Assembly: GCA_030374805.1 (NCBI GenBank)
Contig: JARGSG010000083.1
Location: 166,625 to 230,624, forward strand
From: Gracilaria gracilis
Taxonomy: Eukaryota > Rhodophyta > Florideophyceae > Gracilariales > Gracilariaceae
Length of the DNA stretch: 64,000 nt
Direction of reading: 5' to 3'
The position numbers were made by a program, and so were the translations under genes. How positions within the stretch are numbered: position 1 is the first letter of the stretch; the number at the start of each line of letters is the position of its first letter. The notes beneath the pieces are model-generated. The model worked only from the letters and a program-made list of their open reading frames with translations. It was not told the DNA's origin and did no database searches. Below are positions 52,821-62,374 of the stretch, one piece after another.

Positions 52821-55800
52821 ATGGACTTTGAAGCCCTTGCAAACTCCTTTTGGTTCGTCGTGTCAGCGCATATTGCTGCATTCCTTCCGTGGACCGCCAC
52901 TGCATCCACCGACTTCATAAGCTCCAAATGGATCAGCGTGAGAAGGACTCGAATAGCAGGATATCGCAATCTCATATGGACGCTCTTCCCCCTAGCCTAC
53001 GTTGTCTTCTACGCCGTGGTCCAGGGAAAGGCCAAAGAGTATTCCGAAATGTCCGCCGCTGTAGTGGCTGCCGTGTTTGCAACTCTTATTGGCATACGAA
53101 CGATTTGGGGGCTGTGGCAGCTGCACCTGTTTCATTCGTGGTCTTGCCGATCTATTGAGGCACTGAGAGCGGTGGGCGTTGAGTATTCCCTTCTGCGCCT
53201 TCAGAGGAGAAGGAAGCGGGGTGGGCTCACTGGTGAACGAATGAAGAGCGAAGACATTGCGGATGAGATATTGGTCAGTGAAAAGATCATCGACAACCAG
53301 ATTTCGCACGGAGACGTGCAGTGCTTCATTAAGTTTAGGAACATAACATTGTTGAAAAGCAGTGACAGCGATCCACTTCCAACACTTGGCAATCGCGCTT
53401 TGCAGTCTTTGCAGGACGTTTTGTTAGCTTTGCTTGACCCTTTGTACATGCTCATACCATGGTTATTGATTCCAGCAGCAATTGCTGTCGAGTTTGTGCT
53501 AGTAGTAGTGGGAAGAAGGAAGCCGAAGAAACTGAGCATGATACCCAAAGAACCTGTGGAGGTGTGGGTTCACTGGGCATCCGCTTTCGCCGCCCAAGGA
53601 CTTCAAAAGTGGATGGCAGACTTCGAGGTAGCTGTTAACCCCGAGATTGCTCCCGAATTTGTGCGAAAGAGGGCCGTCGAACAATTTCACGCACGTGGCA
53701 AGTACTTTGGAGCACAGTTGTTGGCATCGGCTGCACTTCAGCTGTGGACAGAAGATGGTAACATGCACGGTATGAGTCCGATGTTGTGGGATGGCTGGAA
53801 GAAAGACAGCCATATGAGCGACGGGCTGGTTGTGAAACAGGAACTGTTTCAGGAAGCCATCAGGGCTGGTAAATGTCTGCCATTTGGAGCGCCACAGCCA
53901 CGAAGTTTGGACCTGAGGAACACAAATGTCCATCACAGCTACTACTCGTACGATGCCTACCAAGATGTGCTTGGAGAGTTCGTTTCAGACCTTCCTGTGC
54001 GGTATTGTTTCGTGAAGGAAATGCGGAAGTTTGATGTAAATATGTTTGAGTGGTTGACAATCCTGCTCCATCTCGGCTACTGCGCTGTGGAGAATGAAAG
54101 AAGAAGAAATCGTGAGAGAGATGATTCGCACGAGGTTGGTGCCGATATAGTAGAGTCTACATCGCATGAGAGAGATGCAAGTACAAATGTCGACCGTGAT
54201 ACGTTCAGGGGAGCGGAGGCCACGAAGAATCTGCGGTCACAACTGGGTGTCACTCGTGATAAGGTGCTCGTTCCGCAATCGGGTGTATTGAGTGAAGGAG
54301 AAGGACCGTTGCGTATTCCCCCGATTCTACGAGACGTATCGTCCGCCGTCTCGGAAAACAACCGTCTAGTGACCAAAGCTGGACAGCTTATTGATGTGTG
54401 GCTGAGCTTGGTTTGCGGAGATCAGATTTGGTTCCTGGTTGAAAAGCTAAACGACAACTGGAAGGAGATTTGCTTCGGACGTGCTGGAACGAACACAGAA
54501 ACGTGCGGGGATCACAAAAACTGGGATCTTCGAGAAGCACACAAGCAGCTGGAGAGGAGACGTCTGGAACGGAGACTTGCATATGAAAATGGTCGTCGGT
54601 ATCACTACTTGGATCAGTACGTAACATTCATGGGATATCGAATGGAATCAGTTCGAACAGTTCTTGGACGCTGGCTGGATTTTGCTGGGGGGAAGTCCGT
54701 AGATGACCTCCTCGTCGCCGCGACGAACGGCAGAATGAACCACACGGGGATTGAGATAAAATTGAGCGATTCGATCTACTGGTTGCTGAATGACGTAAAC
54801 CGTCTGGAGATACTAGGAAGAAAGGGCGTTCAGTGTCGGTTGGTATGGGAGGTACAGAATAACTTGGAAACGATGCTTCTTTCCTTTCAGTATCCTAAGC
54901 TAGAAGAAGTAATTGAGCCAAGAGAAATAGAGAAGATGGGGTTGGCGGCGATGATGCTACTGCTGTTGTCCTTTCCTGGGCTCAGAGTTGAGATACTCCA
55001 ACAAGAAAGGGGCAATAGAGATTGGATTGCAATTGATATGAATTCTCTTGGTGGTGCCAGAAATGATTCCCGTGAATTGAAGCGTACCCGGACTGACCAG
55101 AGTGGAACGCGGGGGGAAACTATACATTCAAACGTTGGGGTATGTGTGATTGTACATGTCGTGTGCGGACCGCAGGATGTATCCTTGAAGATTGATATAG
55201 ATGGTTCATGCAAGTGCACTCTGACGCTTCTCCAAAACGGTGAAGGAAAATTAGAATGGAGGTGGTGGCGAGATGCTTTCTCAGGACGCCTTGATGGATT
55301 CAAAGAATGGCAGGAGGATTTGGGCATCTCTCCGATCACCCTTAATACTTCCAAAATGGAAAATGATGGATTGAGTTTCAAAGCAATGGATACTGCTTGG
55401 GACACAGAAGTAAGAGTATGGGCAGAATGGCCGCCATTCCGACCGCAGTTTTGCCGTTTTGAACTTGAGACCAGAGAATTCTTGAAACAGCCCATAACAG
55501 TCGGACATAAGAATTTAGAAGACAACACCACTGGTTTCATTTTTGGTCGTCTTCCTCTGCAAGCCATCCAGGCCGTATCTTATGCTGATGCTCATGAGCG
55601 GGTTCTAAGGGATTCAAGTCTGCTTGTCCAAGAATCATTGAAGATATCAAGATCGGAAAAGGTGAATGAGGGGGGACTTGTGTGGAAACCTGAGAGCGCT
55701 GGTATCATGCTGGAAAATATTCCCCCTATCTGTGATGAATATGAAGAATCACGCGCCCTCATGCTGCACAAGTTCGATGCTTTGCATTCCGAGAAAGCTG

Positions 55801-58800
55801 AAAGCCTGAAGGAATGCATGAAAATTCTTTGCACACAATTTGATTCGGAAAGTAACGTTTCAGAGGCCATCGAACTCCTGCAAAGTTTTATAGGAACGAT
55901 CCTTTTATCTTCTTCTTTGGAAGTGAGAAGAGGAAGAGAAGCAGAAGTTGAAGAGGTAATACTTCCAGTATGTGAGGAGCTGATCCGACGCTACTTTGGT
56001 TCTGAACGTCAGATAGAATGCTTGTTAACCGTCCTGGAAATTTGTCTTGGAATAGATCCAGTCAAACACTACAGTCAAGTTCTGAGATTGATGCAGCGAA
56101 TGCTCTCCTTCTGTACCGATATGGATTCTGAGCTCTACCTGCTGCAAAACATTGCTGTAGATATGCAATTTATCGAAGAGAGAAAGGCGAAGGCAAGAAC
56201 TGCTAAAGGTTGCGAACGTGAAGAAAGTTCACCTCTTCCCAGAGGTTTGGAGAATGGTTTCTCACAAGAAAGCAACCGAACATGTGTTAGTATCCTGAAT
56301 TTGATAGTCCGCGTGGGATGGGATAAAAGAGTTGGAGAACCGGATGAGCTATTAAGGGAAGAGAAAACTTTCCAATTCGTATCTATTGTTGATTGGGTAT
56401 TTCGAAGGCGAATATGCTCGGAACATTTAAACTCTCCATCAAAGGACTCGAGAAGAATGAAAACCTGGACAAGGGCATTGACGAGTTTGGCCTTTTTCTT
56501 GCGTCAAGGTAGAGAGGGGGTTCCTGCTGACGTCCAGCGTGCAGTTGACCTTCTCGAGACGGCGATCAAAGAAGTGAATGATGTACGTGCCATATGTGAT
56601 ATGGGTGATATTCTGCTAGTCGGGGCGCCAGGAGTTTGTCCTCCGAATACGAAGCGGGCAGTCGAGCTTTACGAACGAGCGATCCGAGAAGGTAACGATA
56701 CAAACTGCATGTATAGGTTTGCTGCGGTTTTGGAATTAGGGATAGGAGGGATACCCGTAGACAAGCAGCGAGCTTACGGACTGTATGAAAGATCAGTCAA
56801 AGAGGGAAGCAATGTCCATGCAATGACGAATTTGGGAAATCTTTTGGTAAGTGGTGCAGAAGGGATACCTGCGGATGCACCAAGAGCAATGGAACTCTAC
56901 GAGCGAGCACTTCGGGAAGCACGTGGCCCAAGAGCCATGGTAGCTCTTGCTTCATTGCTAAAGGAAGGAGCAGATGGAGTTCAGACTGACACAAAGCGGG
57001 CGGTCAAGCTGTTGGAACAGGCAATTCGAGAACGCAATGATACGAGTGCCATGAATGATTTGGCCTTGTTACTGGAATATGGTGCCGAAGGTGTACCGGC
57101 AGACGCTCTGCGGGCAGTGCGACTTTACGAACGTGCAATCCAAGAAGGAAATATTATTCATCACTATCGCAACACTCTCGGAAGATCTTTTAGTTTTGGT
57201 AAAGCGAGAGACACAGAGCGGGTACCTACCCATAGTGCTCTGCTGCTCCGTACGGCACAACCATACGCGTTCAGTGTGTCCGACAAGGACAGCACTGCCC
57301 CGGTAAAGCGAGAGACACAGAGCGGGTACCTACCCATAGTGCTCTGCTGCTCCGTACGGCACAACCGTACGCGTTCAGTGTGTCCCACAAGGACAGCACT
57401 GCTCTCTAGGGGGGGTGAGAAGGGTACTTGAAACGAAAAGTCCGCCGCCGCCGAACGCGTAATGTGAGAGCGGAACAAAACGCAATCGACGGCGGCGACG
57501 CGGCGGAACGACGGCGAAGCGGTGGAAAATCCAGCGTAGCTAAGTAGCCACGCTGATCGCAAATTGGATCATCCTTCCGCTCACTCTCGTTCAAATAAAT
57601 CCACTTCTTCGTTCCTCGAAAATCTAATACAGTAGCCATGATTAATTTGGGGGTGTTGCTTGGAAGTGGCAAGGTGCCTGTGGACACCCATCGGGCTATT
57701 GCTCTATACGAAAGGTCCATTAGGGAAGGAGAAAACGTATATGCGATGACTCAGCTTGGAAAGTTACTCGAAAATGGTGCAGAGGGGGTTCCGTCAGATG
57801 TGAGGAGATCCATGCGGCTTTACAAACGAGCCATTCGAAAGGGAAACTACGCACCTGCGATGAATCGTCTTGCATGTTTACTTGAAAAAGGTGCCGATGG
57901 AATACAATCAGATCCCGGGGGTTCAGCAAGTCTCTACGAACGGGCTATCCGCGAAGGACACGATTACGCAGCAATGAACAATTTGGCCGTTCTATTATTG
58001 AATGGTGCAGATGGTGTGCCAAGTAATGCCAAACGCGCAGTGGAGCTGTTTGAAACTGTTATAGAACAAATGAGTAGCGTGAACGCAATGGCCAATTTGG
58101 CATCCATTCTGGAGAAGGGGGCTGAAGGAGTTGCTCGCGATACAGCACGAGCATTCAGGCTGTATGAGCGTGCAGTGGAAGAAGGAGCACATGCACCTTC
58201 TATGAACAATATGGGGCTTTTGCTGCATAACGGCGCTGAGGGAGTAGCTCAAGATGCACCACGGGCAAAAGAGCTATTCGAGCGTGCTATACAAGAAAGG
58301 AACCTACCAACCACGAAGGTGTATCTAGGAGATCTGTTGAAATATGGGGCTGAAGGTGTAGCGCCAAATTTGGTTGGTGCTGCGAATCTGTACGAAAGTG
58401 CAATCCGTGAGGATAATTTCGCACCTGCAAAGACTAGACTTGGAATGGTTCTGGAAGATGGCGCAGATGGAGTGGCTCAGAACAAGCAACGTGCGGTGGA
58501 GCTGTACGAAGAAGCGAAAGAACAAGGAAACGTGGGTGCCATGTACAGGTTGTGTCACTTTCTACTGAAGAACTGGAGTGGTGAAGTGGATGATGTGCAT
58601 CGAGCGTTGGAATTGGTGAAGACGGCAATGGATAGTAAGATTGAGGTGGACGCTGTATTTTTAATCAGCGCCATGGTTATTATGCGTGCGCCGCAGGTGG
58701 AAATGGATGTGCAGAGTGCAAAAAGGCTGATGCGGCGAGCACTGAGAGCTGGAACTGTGATGCAAAATGTTAACAATTTGCAAGCAGCTTGGGAGGGATT

Positions 58801-58915
58801 TAGATTTGGACGACACGGACTGGGTGAGGATCGTGAGCTGGCGGAGGATATTGAACGCTACGCTGAGCAATGCGGTATGGAGCTGTTGGCACAAGGGACA
58901 GAATCGGGGGGATGA
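52821..58915 (+). CDS. membrane-anchored Sel1-repeat protein, split by a structured repeat insertion
   Basis: ATG at 52821. The first part is open to 57431, but only residues 1-1444 are native; the next 93 codons are read from the insert. Coding resumes at about 57630 and ends at 58915. The N-terminus has hydrophobic segments (about residues 10-30, 52-68 and 80-97), then a third membrane-like stretch (DPLYMLIPWLLIPAAIAVEF near 210). The 900-residue middle is unrecognised. From about residue 1225 there are some 15 Sel1-like repeats of 38 residues (RAVELYERAIREGN, AMNxLGxLLExGAEGVPxD), six before and nine after the break. Sel1 arrays are helical scaffolds for protein contacts. The gene is either disrupted, or the insert is largely spliced out (GT at 57199, AG at 57632, frame kept). 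Confidence 0.8.
57154..57625 (+). mobile_element. structured repeat inserted in the Sel1 gene (472 bp)
   Basis: The ends TTATTCATCACTATCGC and AATAAATCCACTTCTTCGTT plus CCTCGAAAATCT match those of the repeats at 34854-36372 (TTATTGACTTCTTGCGC, AATAAATCCACTTCTGCGTT). AATA flanks it at 57150-57153 and 57626-57629, and removal restores the Sel1 frame. The three-hairpin block is present twice in tandem (57214-57297 and 57318-57401, period 104 bp): CAGAGC/GCTCTG with GGGTA/TACCC, CGTACGG/CCGTACG, and CAGTGTGTCC/GGACAGCACTG. Stems differ in sequence from the other locus but still pair. No ORF of its own. Confidence 0.8.
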
Positions 58916-59396
58916 TGGCATAGGAGCGATGCAGCTGGCTCAAGCTGGAGCTCAGACAGCCAACAGTAAGTGGCCCAGGTTTGCGTGGACAACGAGCAAC
59001 GCTGTCCAGCGCTCATGGATGGACGACGTGGCTACGTTGTGTATTTTGAGTTGGTGCAGCGACGGAGAAGCGAATGCCGTTTGAAGATTAACGCTAACCC
59101 TTTGGACACTGAAAATTCTTACCTCCACAGGCATAGACATTAGCAAAGACTAATGAGATTCGCACGTATCTCGTGTAGCGTGTGGCTATGGGGGCCCTAC
59201 AGTTGATTGAAAAGCACACGTGTGTGTGTGCCTTTGGCACACGCACAAACGGGTCAATGAACTTTTGAAGTGCATTCTATGGATCGAGACAAACGACTAA
59301 TGTCTACCTGGAGACGTGGTACCTCTTCTGCTTTTGTTTGCACCTCACCGTTTCGTGCTCTCCCTCTTTGACTAGGCACATTTCATCTACAACGTC
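58916..59396. other. intergenic, no gene seen
   Basis: TGTGTGTGCC-TTT-GGCACACGCACA near 59221-59246 forms a hairpin. Pyrimidine-rich sequence precedes the ORF at 59397. Confidence 0.45.
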
Positions 59397-59561
59397 ATGA
59401 ACATGGATGAAGATATACCACAAGGTATGAATTACTCTTCACCAAAACGAGATACACCATATGCAGGTAATAGCGCTAATGAACCATCGACGAGACAAGA
59501 GACGTTGAAGACTGAACTACATAAAGCCCACCTGGACATTGCTGAGGTGACTATCGTGTAG
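59397..59561 (+). pseudogene. start of an unidentified ORF cut by the gypsy insertion
   Basis: ATG at 59397 opens 54 codons (start MNMDEDIPQGMNYSSPKRDT) that run straight into the LTR and stop at its fourth codon position (TAG 59559-59561). The native part ends at 59556. The peptide is hydrophilic, unrelated to copia or gypsy proteins as far as I can tell. The rest of any gene would lie beyond the element, outside the window. Confidence 0.35.
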
Positions 59562-60064
59562 TACAATGAGACCTCAATGGGTTGGTGCCACGTGGGCCTA
59601 CTGGTGCGCCTTGCTGGCTGCACTGTACCCAATTGGTATTCTGTATTTTATAATTTCTAATTTCTAATTTATAGTCTAGGATAGTTTAGCATTGCTGGGC
59701 CATGACAGTAGGTCATGGGCACAGCCGATGACGTCATGCCCGCATGGGAGATCGGCGTCGGTGCACCTTGTATATATTGTGGTGCACCTCGCCTTCCCCC
59801 TCGGGTATTGTAAAGTCAGGCACCACTAGGGCAGTAACTATACCATCTTGGTCACTTGCTACTCTATTACTATTCAGGTTTTACCGCGCGTCGACGTCTA
59901 CTACCGTACACCTACACGGTCTAGACTAGTTGCCCCGCCGTTTGCCCCTGCGGGTTTCAGGTGCCTTACTACCATATTGGTTGTGTGTTTTTCCCCTTTA
60001 GGTTGAGCCCTCGCGCGCTCCCTCTACCAGGCGGACCCCACACCTTATCGGTATTTGTACGACA
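59557..60064 (+). repeat. gypsy copy 2, 5' LTR (508 bp)
   Basis: TGTAGTACAATG to GTACGACA; it carries two CTAATTT units as in the 3' LTR of copy 1 and a G-for-C change in the first arm of the LTR hairpin. Confidence 0.95.
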
Positions 60065-60211
60065 TTTTGGTCTCCCGACTTAGAAGTTTCTTGGTTTTTG
60101 TCGTACCTTTACTGGTGAACAGAAGACATTCGAAAGGATTCTGGAAGTTCACACACCTATTTGGTTTCGTAGGAATACTCGCGAAGCAATTGGATACCAC
60201 TATTGGTCACT

Positions 60212-62374
60212 ATGGAAAGACCTAAAAGGATTACTCGTGGCTCTAGCGCGCCACCTAGCCACAAGGGTTCTGCTGCGGCTTCGGCCGCTAAACCCATTCT
60301 GGATAATCCCGAGGAGTTGCTTCGGCAACCTCGGGCCGGAACCTCAAAGGATACGGGCACTCAGCCACCGTTGGCTCCTGAACCTAACAAGGATTTGCCG
60401 ACAACGGTTGAGGACCTTTGGCCCCAATTGGAAGATCGAGCGAAAGCTCTTTTTACCGCTACGGTTAATGAAGCTATGACCTCAATGGACATGGACGCCG
60501 TTACCCGCTTGGTGGTTGATCGAGCCGTGCACGAGCTCTCTCAACGCATACCTAAATTGGTTGAAACATACCTCTTAACGGGTGCCCGGGAGCATATCTA
60601 CCGAGTGGTTCAAGACCTTTGGGTTTCTGAAGGAATGGCGGAAGCCAAAACCCCTGGGGTGAATGTGGTTACTCGCATACCACAAGGGATCCCTGCTGGT
60701 TCTTCCGCACCAATCAAGCCAATTCCGGCCGATAGTGCGTACCTACAAGGTTTAAGGCAAGGTCAAGAGGGCCATATAGAGATGAGCCCTCGAGACGTGT
60801 ACTTGCCACCCATTGGAGGTAACGTTCGAAAGGACACCAAGACTGGTGGACCTGAGGACGATTCGTCTGACCCAGAAGAGGGGCGACGAAGAAGAAACCG
60901 CAAGGGTAAAGAAAGGAGGAGGAAAAAGGAAAAGAATCGCGGCTACGACTCTGACCCCGATTCCTCGAGCTCCGATACCGATACTGGTTCATCGTCGGAT
61001 GATGACCGTAAAGGTAGACGCAAGAAGAAACCGAACAGGTTGGCGAAGAAGTCGTCAAAGAGAAACCGGAAAGGTAAGAAGAAACGGTACGAGTCGTCCG
61101 ACTCGGATTCGGACACCGATACAACCCTAGAGGTGCGTCAGCCGCTGAACGATATGTTCACCAAAGCGGTTGATTATAGGTCATATCGGTTGAGAAACCG
61201 ATCCTCTGCTTACACCCAAGAGGTTGCGCAGAAGATCACCAAGCACCATAAGAAGCTCAGCTTCCAGATGGGTGATACTACCTTCACAGGTGATGATCCC
61301 ATTGCGGTAATTGAGTTTCTACAGAAGTTCAAGATTGCATGCGACCAAAATGGTTTTTCCGAAGGCGCTGCCATGTGGTTATTCCAGTTTTACCTTAAAG
61401 GTCAAGCTTACCACTTGCTGCAAGGCAGGCTCCGTGGAAATACCCTGGCGGTTGATGAAGACGGGACAGAGATGTTAGAGACGTACCCAGAAGTGGTTAA
61501 TTTCATGTTGGAAACTTACGCTACCGATGAGGTTATCCAGGAAGGTTACGCTGAGGTGCAGGCATATCGCCAACGCTCTAGCCAAACCGAAATGGAATTC
61601 TCGTTGGGCCTTTGGAATCTGGCCACCCGATGCGGTAATGTCTTTACCACTAGTAGGTTGAAGTCGCTCTTTGCCGACAATGTCGACAAAGCGATCCGGT
61701 CGCAGGTACGCAATTACCTGGCGAACAACCGTAAGGTGGACTATAATGGGCTTGCCCGTTATGCCCAGGGACTAGGCGACACTCTCCGTCACGGAAAGAA
61801 GCCGTCGGCGTCCCATACCTCAAAGGATAAACCGAAACGGTCAGTATTGGAGCTAGAAGAAAGCACTACCTCAGAGGGAGATTCGCTCATTCGCGTACCA
61901 ACAGGAATGGCAGTTCATCTCGTGACTGCGCCGCAGGCTCAGTCACGAGCCACCTCCATTGGTAATTGGTCGTCGACAGTACCACCAGCTTCGGTAAGGT
62001 CGCCACCAAGTGCGGCGAGCACTCAACAAACCTCAACGGGTGGTTCTCAAGCATCTTCATATGCTACAGCACCAACCAATCCGGTTACCCGACCTACCTC
62101 TATGGCAATGCGTGATCCCCAGACAGGTGGATTGGTTTGCTGGCTCTGCTTGTCGCCAGACCATCTGGCGAACAGATGTGACAAAATACCCCCAGGGGTG
62201 CGCGAACATCTGATCAGTGCCAGGCAGCAAAACCACCGTAACCTATATGGATCTGGAAAGAGGGTACAAGCTCAACCATCACCATCTCAGGTTCATCTCG
62301 TCGAGGAAACACCAATCTTGGAGAAGGACAGTCCCGCTCAGGAGGAGCAGGAAAACACCGAACGGTTAGCGTAG
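60212..62374 (+). CDS. gypsy copy 2 Gag (720 residues)
   Basis: ATG at 60212 (the frame is open three codons further back without ATG), stop at 62372-62374. A proline/alanine-rich start precedes a helical region (TRLVVDRAVHELSQRIPKLV), a strongly basic and serine/aspartate-rich stretch near residues 225-310 (RRRNRKGKERRRKKEKN, DSDPDSSSSDTDTG), a capsid-like domain (AVIEFLQKFKIACDQNGFSE, AMWLFQFYLKGQAYHLLQGR), and a C-terminal zinc knuckle CWLCLSPDHLANRC (CX2CX4HX4C). Gag packages the element RNA. The ORF is intact here and is the reference for reading the broken copy 1. Confidence 0.92.
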   Translation: MERPKRITRGSSAPPSHKGSAAASAAKPILDNPEELLRQPRAGTSKDTGTQPPLAPEPNKDLPTTVEDLWPQLEDRAKALFTATVNEAMTSMDMDAVTRLVVDRAVHELSQRIPKLVETYLLTGAREHIYRVVQDLWVSEGMAEAKTPGVNVVTRIPQGIPAGSSAPIKPIPADSAYLQGLRQGQEGHIEMSPRDVYLPPIGGNVRKDTKTGGPEDDSSDPEEGRRRRNRKGKERRRKKEKNRGYDSDPDSSSSDTDTGSSSDDDRKGRRKKKPNRLAKKSSKRNRKGKKKRYESSDSDSDTDTTLEVRQPLNDMFTKAVDYRSYRLRNRSSAYTQEVAQKITKHHKKLSFQMGDTTFTGDDPIAVIEFLQKFKIACDQNGFSEGAAMWLFQFYLKGQAYHLLQGRLRGNTLAVDEDGTEMLETYPEVVNFMLETYATDEVIQEGYAEVQAYRQRSSQTEMEFSLGLWNLATRCGNVFTTSRLKSLFADNVDKAIRSQVRNYLANNRKVDYNGLARYAQGLGDTLRHGKKPSASHTSKDKPKRSVLELEESTTSEGDSLIRVPTGMAVHLVTAPQAQSRATSIGNWSSTVPPASVRSPPSAASTQQTSTGGSQASSYATAPTNPVTRPTSMAMRDPQTGGLVCWLCLSPDHLANRCDKIPPGVREHLISARQQNHRNLYGSGKRVQAQPSPSQVHLVEETPILEKDSPAQEEQENTERLA

